Shown piece by piece: positions 11,399 to 22,829 of a stretch of DNA of 64,000 nt. The stretch is from Coenobita brevimanus (Eukaryota; Arthropoda; Malacostraca; Decapoda; Coenobitidae): contig CM064671.1 in NCBI GenBank assembly GCA_032717465.1, positions 52,628,498-52,692,497 on the forward strand, read 5' to 3'. The notes under the pieces were generated by a model. It made no database searches, was not told the origin of the DNA, and worked only from the letters and a program-made list of their open reading frames with translations. The first letter of the stretch is position 1; each line of letters opens with the position of its first letter. Position numbers and translations under genes: made by a program.

Positions 11399-11402
<4 letters not shown>
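10662..11402 (+). repeat. 3' LTR (complete, 741 bp)
   Basis: It starts TGTTACATAGCC and ends CCGTAACA, with 6-bp terminal inverted repeats TGTTAC/GTAACA. From 10900 on it matches the start of the window. It is directly followed by a (TA)n tract, so a target duplication cannot be read, and the left flank is outside the window. Confidence 0.92.
10880..10886 (+). promoter_or_regulatory. Possible TATA box in the 3' LTR
   Basis: TATATAA in a TATA-poor stretch of the LTR is followed by ATGAGCTCAGTCT, which resembles an arthropod initiator (TCAGT) but sits closer than the usual 25-30 bases. This would be the U3 promoter. The same box in the 5' LTR lies outside the window. Confidence 0.4.
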
Positions 11403-11434
<32 letters not shown>

Positions 11435-11452
11435 ATAGATAGATAGATAGAT
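11403..11452. repeat. (TA)n followed by (GATA)n microsatellite
   Basis: About 28 bases of TA repeat, then AAGATAGATAGATAGATAGATTT, abut the 3' LTR end. Confidence 0.9.
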
Positions 11453-12429
11453 TTACTTAGTTATTTATAAGTAACCCTGCTTTAGTTTTCAGTTGTTAAA
11501 ATCACTGGTTCACTTTAAAAATGTATGAGCACTGGATATAACATTCGGACATTATGATGTATGAAGAGATTATTTACAAACTGCAAGAAAATTCAAGTGT
11601 TCATCTATACTGATGACATTGATGAGGAGATAAAGACGGGCGGTTGACTATAGTTAACCCACCCAGTCTCCTTCATTATACAACTCAAATGCAAAGTGTT
11701 TTCTCAGGGCGGTCGTCAAACAAGATACTCTTAAATCTTTTTTGGTGCTCCTGATTTATCCTGAGCAGCGAAAAGTTCTCACGAATTGAATAGGTTAATT
11801 AAGAAGTAATATGCAGTGACTGTACATTCAGTGTTGTGCTTACACAGTGCCATGGAGATTATCTTCCATGATGATCAATAACGAGTTTTTATTGGAGAGG
11901 AGATTGTGGAAACCATGCAGGCCCTGCAGATGGCTAATTACGAGGCGGGTGATGATGACAAACCTGGTCGATGATAACAAAAGGCCTCCCTTGAGTGATG
12001 AATCAAAGGTAGCGGTAAGAAACGCTGGGTCGTCACTCACCACCACCACAGTCATACGATGCGACACTTGCTGTACCTGAGATCATCACCGGAATTTAAT
12101 GCAAACTGTTCCAGCAGGAAAAGGTCACTTTGCCTATCCACTGGCTTTACTACTGATGTTTGAAAATCAGTTTTGAATTGCACGAATTATTAATGATATA
12201 ATGATTTACTCTTCCCCTTGTACACAATGTCAGTATAATACTATTTATACAGTTTAATTATTTATTAATTATAATGGTGGCAGGGTTCTCAGCGCTAAAT
12301 ATAATTGCCTGGAAAAAACAAAACAAAAGCACATTCTTAATATGGGCTTCGGGGAAGAATCATTAGAAACATATTCAACAGTAATCTATGCCAGATTCTA
12401 ACGTGTATATTCTCCTCTCCCCCCGCTCT
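11453..12429. other. Non-coding stretch, no recognised element
   Basis: Mixed, moderately AT-rich DNA. The open frames here on both strands are under 80 codons and show no family resemblance. I see no terminal repeats. Confidence 0.5.
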
Positions 12430-12456
12430 TTCTCTCTCTCTCTCTCTCATCATACC

Positions 12457-12508
<52 letters not shown>
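12430..12508. repeat. (CT)n and (TA)n microsatellites
   Basis: A run of CT units near 12430-12448 is followed by a TA run from about 12462 to 12507. Confidence 0.9.
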
Positions 12509-12510
<2 letters not shown>

Positions 12511-12649
12511 AGGGTGTTTAGAAAAATCGAACCTTCAGGAACTTGAAGGGCAAAATGCTTATTCAGTTCCACTGCTGGTGGGAACTACACCATACATTAG
12601 AATTTTTCTTTGGCCTTCTCAAACCCATGCCTCATTTCAACGTGAGTTC

Positions 12650-14128
12650 CAGTGCAAGTGGTAACTCCCGCCTTGATAGCAGCAGGGCTTGACGTGGGGG
12701 AACTCATGTTGTCTGTCGGATCTCTCCACTCTGTTCGGAAGGAACCAAGACTGAGATCGCTGAAAAGATCAACAATGAATTCCAGCGACAAGCACCCTCG
12801 ATTCTCCATTTTGATGGAAAGCTCTTGCCCAACATTGATGATAGGGCCGCAGTGATCGCCTGGCGATTATTGTTACAGGGATTGGTACGGAGAAGATCCT
12901 GGCAGTCCCTAAGATCCCCGCTAGAATGGGTGATGCATTGAGAGCGGCAATGCTAAAGACTCTAGATGACTGACCAGAAGTGAAGCCCTGGATTGCAGGG
13001 CTCTGTTTTGATACTACAGTGTCGAACACCGGAGTTCACAGCAGAGCTTGCTTTGTCACTGAAAGAGGTCTCCAAGTCCCACTATTGATCCTGGCATGCA
13101 GGCACCACATTTGTGAACTCATAGTGGCAGGAATCTCTGACCGCTTTTTCTCTTCTTCTGGTCCTGAAATTCCTTTCTTCAGTCGATTCAAAGAGTTCTG
13201 GAACAATATTGACACAGATTCCTTCGATCCCTACGATGATGACCTAGAAGAAACATCTGTCGTGGATTGCCAACAGAGCCGAGGACATTGAACATTTCAT
13301 ATTGAGCCACGAGGATCGTGCGTAACCGCTTGATGACTACCTTGAGCTCTGCCAGCTGTCTTTGGCTTTCCTCGGCAAGAAGCCAGCACGGATGACCTTT
13401 CATCGTTCAGATGCCTATCACAGAGCACGTTGGATGGCCAAAGGCCTTTACTGCCTCAAGGTCTTCCTTTTCAGAAATCAACTGAACGATGCAGCATCCT
13501 TCCCCTTCACATGACATCAAAACGAGGCCATCAAACGCATCTGTGTCTTCCTCGTCCCCATCTATGTGATGCACTGGTTTGAAGCCCCTAAAGCTGTCGA
13601 CGCTCAAATCAATGACCTCAATCTACTGAAGAAAATTGAAGAATTCAAAGAGGTGGATCCCGCTGTAGCAAAGAAGACACTGGACAAAGTCAAAAGCTAC
13701 CTCTGGTACCTCAATGAGGACCTGGCTCCATCAGCCATGTATTCTGACAAAGTCTCTCTTGAGGAAAAATAGGAAATGCTGAAAAATTTACCACAGTACT
13801 GCCGAGGAAGAAGGGTCTGCAACGTTTGAACATGAAGATGATTGATAAGGCATCAGATCTGAGAATAGCTAAGTTTGTCACCCAGAAGTCGAAAAACCTC
13901 TTCCAGTGTTTAAAGCTGAATACTCTGACAACCATCAATGACCTCTGCCCCATTTCTGATGTCATGGCCCACCTCAAAGTGGTCACTGACGCTGCTAAGG
14001 GGGCAGTCAAACTGGCAATGGACTACAACGGTGGTCTGGTGAAGAATGAAGAAGAACGACAGCTGATCTTCCATGTTGTGCAGCACCACAAAGCCCTCTA
14101 CGACTCGACCAAAAAATCCCACATGTAA
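12650..14128 (+). pseudogene. Decayed hAT-like transposase-type gene
   Basis: A chain of plus-strand fragments in shifting frames (12759-12855, 12865-13291, 13300-13560, 13566-13772, 13826-14128) reads as one protein. Useful blocks are PWIAGLCFDTTVSNTG (about 12984-13031), ACRHHICEL (about 13097-13125), a middle part with DDYLELCQLSLAFLGKKP and RWMAKGLYCLK, and a C-terminal part ending in a block such as AMDYNGGLVKNEEERQ followed by VQHHKALYD. The aspartate in FDTT and the following C-R-H-H resemble the first catalytic aspartate and C/H motif of hAT-type RNase H-fold transposases. Proteins of this kind are common and repetitive in invertebrate genomes. At least four frameshifts or stops make this copy inactive. 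The superfamily assignment is an inference. Confidence 0.6.
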
Positions 14129-14640
14129 TAAACTGATTATGCTTGTTGTATAGCTCAAAAATATTGTTTCTTTTTGTACCAAATTTGTTTATTTTTACCG
14201 TTCTTCACCATACCTTTTACGTACTCAAATCAGTTAGATTTGCAGAATGCAGATATAGTGAGGCACGACTTTGCATTGATTAAAAAAAAAAAAAATGCCT
14301 AAATGCATTGTTTGTAAAGTCGAATCGATTGCATAATTTGCCCACCTAAATATCCAATTTTATTTTCACCCATATAAGTGCTGAACATCCATATATATAT
14401 ATATATATTTCTATACCATATATGCAATATATAAGACATAATATACATTTATTATATATATATACTATATATATTTTATAAAATATTTATATTATAATTA
14501 TATATTATATAAGTAAGCGCTCGATTATCTGGACACTCCGTATCTGGACATGCTCTGTGTACAGATGATAGGCCATGGATCTATTATTTCTATATTCAGA
14601 TTTATTCATCTATATCGAAACATAAAAGTTCTGACAACGG
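14129..14640. other. AT-rich non-coding spacer
   Basis: It contains a run of about 14 A at 14281, short (TA)n patches at 14391-14530 and no open frame of interest. Near 14517, GCTCGATTATCTGGACACTCC resembles the end of a pogo/Tigger transposon, but no partner end was found. Confidence 0.5.
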
Positions 14641-14647
14641 CGGCTGG

Positions 14648-15060
14648 GCACCCAACAAGTAAAAAAAAAAAATTGGTTGGATGGCTTGATGGCCTCTCTT
14701 TTCAAGCGTGGTAATAAACAATAACTCACAAGCTGACCTAAAATGGATCTCTGGATTCCCCCAGCCACCTGGTTTACTTAGATGCTACTGGTCGCCTGCG
14801 GGCAATGGACCGTAACCCAAAGGCTGAAAAAAAATGGCTGTCCGGATCACTTCCAAATGGTCAAAGTCCCTCTGCCACTCAGATCACTTGGATGCTAACA
14901 GCCGCACACGAGTAGTACAGACCACAACCCACAAGCTGACTGAAAACGCCCATCCAGCTCTTCAGTGAAAGGTCAACGTCCTCTGGTTGGCTGGATCAAT
15001 GAGAACATACTGGTCTCATGTGAGCAACACAGAGCCTAACCAACCAGCGGAGCAAAAGCA
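14648..15060 (+). repeat. Degenerate tandem repeat, period about 112 bp
   Basis: Diverged units start at about 14648, 14723, 14814, 14926 and 15038. Each opens with a form of AACCCACAAGCTGA followed by an A-rich stretch and TGG, then a CA-rich middle and GATGCTA with CTGGTC-type words. Spacing is exactly 112 for the last two steps and shorter for the first ones, consistent with deletions. No coding potential is seen. Confidence 0.55.
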
Positions 15061-15141
15061 CCAGTCCGTCTCCTCATCTGTATTTATATACAGTATATTA
15101 GATATTATCTATACGTGTATTATTTACATATTTATAAATCT

Positions 15142-15661
<520 letters not shown>

Positions 15662-15745
<84 letters not shown>
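15662..15745. repeat. (TA)n tract after SINE copy 1
   Basis: Pure TA units directly follow the SINE 3' end. Confidence 0.95.
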
Positions 15746-15747
<2 letters not shown>

Positions 15748-15749
15748 TA

Positions 15750-16745
15750 TATTCCCAGACGCCTTAATTCCGTAAAGGGTAGCCACAAACAAATCGCCTC
15801 CATTTCGCTGTCCCCTGCCATTTCACTGCCCTGCTCCCAGCTAACATCCCCCTCTCTCATATACCTCTCCACTCCATCCCTCCATCTCATCCTTGGCCTC
15901 CCCCTCCCTCTCCCCCCTCCACCTCACTCACATACACTCTCCTCGTCAGTCCCTCACTCTTCATGCTCTCCACATGACCAAACCACCATAATGTGTTTCT
16001 CCTAACGCTTCTTATCACATTCACATCCACATCACAATATTCCTTAACTTCCTCATTTGTCAACCTGTCTCTCCATGTGACTCCACATGCTCCTCTCAAA
16101 TAACTCATTTCAACTGCTTTCACTCTTGACTTCAGTCCCTCCAACAATATCCAAGTATCTCTTCCATACGTTAGAGCTGGTATCACAATACTGTCATGTA
16201 GTAGCTTTTTCACTTCCATGCTCACTTCCCTGTTTCTTGTCACTGTTTTCAAGGAACCAGCAACCTTTTTCCCTGCTGCACTCTTTCAAGCACTTCAACC
16301 TCTAAACTTCCATCCTTAGTAAGGATGGTAGTGCAATGAGTAAGATAGTGTGATGAGTAAGGTTCCTTACGCATCACACTACCCAAGTACTTAAACACAA
16401 TCATATTCTCCATTTCCTCCTTATCCAATCTCACTATACATTCACTGACTTCACTTCCCTCGAAGACCATCACCTTACTTTTCCCTACATTCACCTTTAG
16501 ATTCCGTTTCTTACACACTCTCCCAAACTCGTTAACCAACCTTGCAGCTCCTCTTCGTCTTCACTTAACAACACGGTATCATCTGCAAACAACAGTACAG
16601 GGAATTTCCAAACACTGCCCTCTCTCACTAGGGGAACTCCAATATCCACTGCCCTTCCTTGTATCTCTTTTATAACCCCATTCATTTACAGACTGAACAA
16701 CCACGGAGTCATGACACATCTTTGATTCAATCCAACCTTCAATTA
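15750..16745 (-). pseudogene. RTE-type LINE fragment (family RTE-3), RT and C-terminus
   Basis: Read on the minus strand, pieces in three frames give an RT palm with FADDTVLL (inside 16497-16685), then NVGKSKVMVFEGSE and FKYLG (16249-16539). The RTE-type C-terminus follows, with MSYLRGACGVTWRDR, WWFGHVESM and an acidic end (15887-16252). The 3' end at about 15750 (CAGACGCCTTAATTCCG on the plus strand) matches the fragment at 21690-21983. The endonuclease and the first half of RT are missing, so this is a 5'-truncated and frameshifted copy. Confidence 0.8.
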
Positions 16746-16770
16746 GAAAAGTTCACTCACTTCACCATTC

Positions 16771-17493
<723 letters not shown>

Positions 17494-17495
<2 letters not shown>

Positions 17496-17888
17496 AGCCT
17501 CTGTGGTAGAGTGGTAGAGTGTGCATTTCGCACGCTGGTGAGCGGAGGTTCGCCTCCCGCCAGCGTTGTAAAAACTTTGGGAAGCGTTCACCAAGGCACT
17601 TGCTACTTTGGCGGACACAAGGGGTGCTGTGGTTGAACCAGTGTCGCATACTAGTATGCTTGCACCCAATCGGCTTAAGGCGGGCCGATTACACTTGGTT
17701 CACAGACTACACACACATCCAAAGCCACTACAACACTACAATTACACTCACAAGCACTTCTCACACTACATACAGTCTCTACCAGACAGCCTAAGCCACT
17801 AGGTAGAGATACATTGGCTGTATCGTCCCTGCTTCAGGAGGGATAGGCCGGTCTTGCAGTGGACCTCAACGGCTGATGATAATAATGA

Positions 17889-17890
<2 letters not shown>
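17494..17890 (+). mobile_element. tRNA-derived SINE, copy 3
   Basis: Box A TGGTAGAGTGGTAGAG (about 17503-17518) and box B GGAGGTTCGCCTCCC (about 17545-17558) are present. The T-arm-like stem GGAGG/CCTCC is intact. The body matches copies 1 and 2, and the 3' end GGCTGATGATAATAATGATGAT leads into (TA)n. This copy has the most tRNA-like head of the three. Confidence 0.85.

Positions 17891-17981
<91 letters not shown>
17891..17981. repeat. (TA)n tract after SINE copy 3
   Basis: About 90 bases of TA units. Confidence 0.95.
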
Positions 17982-17983
<2 letters not shown>

Positions 17984-20900
17984 ACTCACCCTATGTAGAG
18001 ATATGATCTCTACACTAAGTGACAAAGCAAATGGTTTCCTGTTCCCAGGAAACCATTAACTACACTGGGTGCTAGCCATATAACCGGTTTATTGTGCAGC
18101 GTTAAGTGTTCCCAGGATTCCAACATCCAAAATCTCTTAATCATGGCAGTTGTTTCAGAGAGCATTGGAGGGCCTAATACCTGCCAAGGGTTCCAACGAA
18201 ATGGGCAGATTCGCATGACCATGTGGAATGTGAGAGGTGTGAATGAGGAGAGCAAGAGGGTGGAAGTGGCGAATGTGTTCATAAGTGCGAGATATGCCGT
18301 GATGGCATTGTGTGAAACGAAGATAAAAGGGTGTGAACTGAAGGAGTGGGAGGATGTGAAATGTGTAAGATCAGGCATGAATGGGCAAAGAAGATGCAAG
18401 GAAGGAGTTTATATGTTGATGAATGAGGTGTGGCGGAGTGGAATGAGAGACCACAAGTGTGTCAGCTCGAGGTGTATGTATGTCAAGTTCAAGTCTGAGA
18501 AGGTGAAAGTGGCAGTGATTGTAGCGTATGCACCGTGTGAGGACAGGAGTGAGAGAGAGAAAGACAGATTTTGGGATGAACTGGGTGAAGTAGTGGGAGA
18601 ATTACCCAGGAGCTACAGTATAAAATGATCGTAATGTGTGATGTGAATGGAAAAGTAGGCACTGGTCCTGAGGATAACATAATGGGATGTAATGGAGTAC
18701 CAGAAGAAAATGACAATGAAAAGAGACTGAATGATATGTGTCAAGTGAGGAAGTTGTGCATTTGGAACTCGTATTTCAAACACGAAGATGCACATAAATA
18801 TGCATGGTAAAGAGGGAACGGGGATTGTGTTGAAAGAAGTCTGATTGATTACATGCTCATAGAGAGGTCGATGCTGGGAATGGTTGCTGATACGAGGGCC
18901 GTGAGAGGACGATGTGGAGATCTGTCAGATCATTTGACTGTGGTATGCAAGATGAAGCTGAGAGGAGTGAGGTGGATCAGGAGAGAGAGAAGCAGTCAGG
19001 AAGAAAGAGTGAAAGTTTAGAAGCTGAGGATAAGAAAAAAAAAAAAAAGGCAGATGATTACAGGATCAAAGTAGAGGAGGAGTTAGGATCAGTGAATTGG
19101 AAAGAAATGGATTTGGACAGCCTGTGGAATGCATATAGGGATTGCTTAGTTAAGAATGCTAAAGCGGTGTGTGGTGTGGCAAGAGTAACAACAAAGAAGA
19201 ATGGTAAGGCATGGTGGGATGATGAGGTTAAGAGAGCAGTGGGGGAAAACAGGAAGAAGTGGCTAAAGTGGTTACGGGACCGGGATTCATTTGAAATAAG
19301 ATCTGAATATAATGAGAGCAAGAAGCACGTAAAGAGACTAGTGAAGAGGAAGAAGGAGATAAATGATGATCTAGGAAGAAAAATTAATGCAAACTACTCT
19401 GAAAATAGGAAGTTATTCCGGAAAGAGGTGCGGAAATGTAGAAGTGAAAGCAGAAAGAAATGTGATGGTGTGAAGGATGTAGGTGGTAGACTATTGACCC
19501 ATGGGGATGAAGTAAGGACCAGATGGAAAGAAAATTGTGAAAGCCTGATAAATGGGAACAGAGAAAGCAGAGTGGCTGTAAACATGATTGGTTTGGGGGG
19601 GTGGGGGTGCAGAGAAGGAATGCATTGCCAGGAGACGTGACACTCGCATAGGTGAGGCGACTGAAAAATGGGAAAGCAGCTGGGATTGATGATGTGTATG
19701 CAGAGATGATTAAGTGTAATGGAGTGAATAGAATGAAGTGCTTGTCGGAGATATGTAAGAAGGCATGGATAAGTGAAACTGTGCCAGCCGAGTGGGGAAA
19801 GGCTGTGACTGTACCCCTGTACAGAAATAAAGGTGATCGAAGTGAGTGCAAGAATTATCGTAGTATAAGTTTATTGAGTGTGGTAGGGAAGATATATGGA
19901 AGAATTATCTTAAAATAAGAGAGATATCAGAAGTCCTAGTGAGTGATCAACAGGATGGCTTTAGGTGTGGCAGAGGATGTGTGGATCAAATATTTGCAGT
20001 GAGACAGAGAGCTGAGAAAGCTTGTGAGAATGGCTATAATGTGTTTATAGCATTCATGGATCTGGAAAAAGCATACAACAAAGTGGACAGAGTAGGATTC
20101 TAGAAAGTTTTGTGCATGTATGGTTAGGATGGTAAGCCGTTAGGTGCCGTCAAGAGTATTTATCGTGGTAGTGAAGCATATGTAAGGGTTAATGGGCATC
20201 TAAGTGAATGGTTCACGATCGATGTGGCCGTGCAACAAGGTTAGTGTGATATCAGCATGGTTAGTCAATATTGCATGAATGGGATGATGAGAGAATTAAA
20301 AACTCGAGAAATGGAGAGGGAGATGGCGTTGGTAATGAATGATGATGGATGGAATATTTCAAATTTGTTGTATGCTGATGATGCAGTACTGCTTGCAAGT
20401 ACCGGACAAGAACTTAGTAGCCTAGTGCAAAGTTTTGTTAATCTCTGTGAGCGTCGTGCCATGAGAGTAAATGCAGAAAAGAGTAAAGTGATGGTTACCA
20501 AGAGAGAAGGTGACTCCCAGAGCGATGTTACAGTGAATGGAGAGAAACTGGAATTGGTGAGAGAGTTCAAATACCTGGGTACAGTGATAGAAAAGAAAGG
20601 AAAATGTGCAAAAGAAGTGGAAAGTAGAGTGACACACGGAAGAAAAATAGCTGGCGCATGTGAAGACCTTGATAAGAAGCAGAGGCGTAAGTGTTCCAGC
20701 TGCATGAGGCTTATATAAAGGAGTGTTAGTGCCAACTTTAACATATGGATGTGAGACTATGGTGTGGCAGGAAAATGAAAAGTCAGGAGTAAGGGAAGTG
20801 GAGTTAAGACTGCTGAGGAATATATGTGGAGTACAGAGGGTGTATAGTATACGAAAAAATATGATTCGTGAAAGATGTGGAGTGAGGAAGTCGGTGGACA

Positions 20901-21460
20901 CCATAATCGAAGAGAGTACTGAAATGATATGGTCATATTGAGAGAATGGATAACAAGGGAGTGATGAAAAAGGTATATCTGAGCAAATCTGAAGGAGGGA
21001 GGAGGCATGATAGGCCAAGGAGGAGGTGGAGAGATATGGTGGATGAGTGCTGGAGGAAGAGAGGTTTGGATGTCGGTCAGGCTAGGGAACTGACAAGAGA
21101 TCGAGGTGGCTGGATGAATGTTGATAAAAGTGCATGATCAGGGATTTGGCACCCCTTTTTAACGTGGCAGCGTCCGGACTGACTCTGTCGGATACGTTTA
21201 TAGTGTAGCTACAGAACGTGGTGAATGTTGTTGGCGTATCCGATACAGCAAGAATTCCGGGGGCTTGAATGATGAGTGCATGGAGGCGTAGCCCATTGGA
21301 TTGGGCAAATTTGGACTGTCTGGACATTGCTACTCGTCACCCTGCCCTAGGGTGGGAAATGAGGCCCTGATGATGGCGATGATGATGATAATGATGATGA
21401 TGATGATAGTGATGATGATGTTGATGATGATGATGATAGCGATGATGATGATGATAATGA
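17982..21460 (+). mobile_element. RTE-type LINE, family RTE-2, decayed near full-length copy
   Basis: It extends from the end of a (TA)n tract to a (GAT)n tail (about 21365-21460), which again is a microsatellite tail of RTE type. A 5' leader (17982-18180) contains a near-palindrome (AAATGGTTTCCTG...CAGGAAACCATT) that is also present in the SINE-like element at 24355-24723. The coding part follows at 18200-21137, then a 3' UTR of about 230 bp. It is much more decayed than RTE-1. Confidence 0.8.
18092..21137 (+). pseudogene. RTE-2 endonuclease-reverse transcriptase
   Basis: Endonuclease pieces: TMWNVRGVNEESKR and LCETKIKG (18200-18340), MCDVNGKVG (about 18634, where the usual GDxN has C in place of G), and SLIDYMLIERS and LSDH (18840-18935). 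A lysine-rich linker (18912-19640) precedes RT with NGKAAGIDD, VPLYRNKGDRSECKNY, DGFRCGRGCVDQIF, FMDLEKAYNKVD and the catalytic YADD at 20371-20382. The C-terminus has LRNICGVQRV and ends near 21137. There are at least six frame changes or stops (for example near 18625, 18810, 19640, 19918, 20103 and 20718). The original product was a single endonuclease-RT polyprotein. Confidence 0.82.
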
Positions 21461-21463
21461 TTA

Positions 21464-21518
<55 letters not shown>
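21365..21518 (+). repeat. (GAT)n then (GT)n microsatellites
   Basis: Imperfect GAT/GATGAT units run to about 21460 and then about 48 bases of GT. The first part is the tail of RTE-2. Methionine-rich and histidine-rich frames read across it are artefacts. Confidence 0.93.
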
Positions 21519-21520
<2 letters not shown>

Positions 21521-21699
21521 AGGGTGTTCAGTAAATATGTAGCAAAAATCAGAGGGGTATTCCGGAGACGATACTGAATGCAAATTACTAAATGAGCATA
21601 TTGCAAAATCTCAATAGTTTGGGAGTTACAGAATTTCACAGATCTGCTATGGATGTGTTGGAGTCAGGGGATTGTAAATAAGACGTCCATCACTTACTA

Positions 21700-21983
21700 T
21701 CTGTTTATCTATCTATAGCCAGACGCCTCAATCCCGTTCGGGGTGGTCACAAACAAATCGCCTTCACGTCGCCCTGTCCTCCGCCATTTCACTGCCCTGC
21801 TCCCAACTCACACCCCTCTCTCTCATATATCACTCCACCCCATCCCTCCATCTCCTCCTCGGCCTCCTCCTCCCTCTCCCCCCCTCCACCTCACTCACAT
21901 ACACTCTCTTCGTTAGTCTTTCACCCTCCATCCTCTCTACATGGCCAAACCACCTCAGTGTATTCCTCCTAACGCTTCACTTA
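21700..21983 (-). mobile_element. 3' end fragment of an RTE-3 LINE
   Basis: On the plus strand it opens with TATCTATCTATAGCCAGACGCC, so on the minus strand the element ends GGCGTCTGGCTATAGATAGATA with a GATA tail. The rest matches 15750-16020 (shared words: CACAAACAAATCGCCTTC-like, CCATTTCACTGCCCTGCTCCCA, CCTCCACCTCACTCACATACACTCT). It is truncated at about 21983 in the C-terminal coding region. Confidence 0.8.
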
Positions 21984-21989
21984 CACAGT

Positions 21990-22321
21990 GATTTATTAAA
22001 AATATTATACAATATGCTAGACACAGGTATGTCATTCACATTTACAGCTAATGTTCATAGCTCCGGCCTCCTTGCTCAATGCATGTTGCAGCCCGTTGCA
22101 GAAGTGACTGTTGCACACGTTCCAAAGCCCCGCCACAATTCATCACGGTTTGGATCCTCTGTAGCTTACACCTCGCTTTTATTGTGCCCCTACAGGTAGA
22201 AGTCAAGGGCAGTGATTTCAGGTGACTGAGGTGGTCACGGCATTGGGACACTTCGCCCGATCCATTGTCCAGGAAACAGCATTTAGCTAATCCCTCGCTA
22301 GGCTCTTCTAGCATAATGGAA
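21990..22321 (-). pseudogene. Decayed C-terminal fragment of a mariner-like transposase
   Basis: The minus strand reads, across frames, QWIGR, PQSPEITALDFYL and GHNKS, followed by DPNRDELW and a frame with GALERVQQSLLQRAATCIEQGG. The block PxSPxxTxLDFxLW is the typical region around the last catalytic aspartate in DDE transposases of the IS630/Tc1/mariner group that carry a DUF4817-like helix-turn-helix. Only about 100 residues remain, with at least one frame change. The rest of the gene is not visible nearby. Confidence 0.6.
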
Positions 22322-22333
22322 TAGAGGATCTAT

Positions 22334-22334
<1 letters not shown>

Positions 22335-22411
<77 letters not shown>
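22335..22411. repeat. (TA)n(TG)n microsatellite
   Basis: TA units to about 22377 then TG units to 22411. Confidence 0.95.
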
Positions 22412-22414
<3 letters not shown>

Positions 22415-22829
22415 GGAGCTCTAAATGTTTACTGTGGCAAACTCTGGTCTGTTTCCAACCTAAGGCCAGAGCACGGGATGGCTTCAACTAATGGAGTTTT
22501 TACTTTACAGCAGCTGCCGAGCAGAGGGGTGGGGAACCCCTGCCAGGCTTAACTCTATAGCTTGAAGAAGCTATAGTTGACTGGTTTCGTTTTTAAAGCT
22601 CTCATTGGATATTTTCATGCCTTTGTGTGAATCACTCTACCACAACTCAATTCATATACCAAATATATATATTTTTGAATATGTGAATCGGTTCGGTTCA
22701 AGTGAGGGTCGTCTTGTTTAAATAAGGAAACCGTAACTGATGTTCAACAACTTGCAATACGAACTGCCGTTGTTGCCCGTTGTGCATGATCTTGCCATTG
22801 TACTCCTCAACTAGAGGTACAGCCTGAAT
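22412..22829. other. Non-coding stretch, nothing recognised
   Basis: No open frame of note. CTATAGCTTGAAGAAGCTATAG near 22554 can form a short hairpin; otherwise it looks unique. Confidence 0.45.

Larger units (their letters stand above)
1..11402 (+). mobile_element. Ty3/Gypsy-type LTR retrotransposon with integrase upstream of RT (Gmr1-like), 5' end cut by window edge
   Basis: Bases 1-509 repeat at 10900-11402, which defines two LTRs. Between them lie a primer binding site, gag with a CCHC knuckle, protease, integrase, reverse transcriptase, RNase H and a polypurine tract. The domain order PR-INT-RT-RH differs from normal Gypsy order but matches the Gmr1 group of Ty3/Gypsy elements, which is known for a Copia-like order. 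RT and integrase sequence (including a GPY/F module) are Gypsy-like, not Copia-like. Two later insertions (759-2717 and 6327-9814) split gag and RT, so this copy is dead. No env-like frame exists between RNase H and the 3' LTR. The first 238 or so bases of the 5' LTR lie outside the window. Confidence 0.9.

Noticed and set aside
14391..14515. Replication origin or matrix attachment region
   Set aside because: The AT-rich stretch is simple TA/TTATA repeat; nothing beyond composition supports it.
14515..14560. pogo/Tigger transposon end
   Set aside because: GCTCGATTATCTGGACACTCC is suggestive, but no opposite inverted end or target TA pair could be matched.
21301..21639. Methionine-rich and histidine/threonine-rich frames
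   Set aside because: They come from (GAT)n and (GT)n repeats at the tail of RTE-2.
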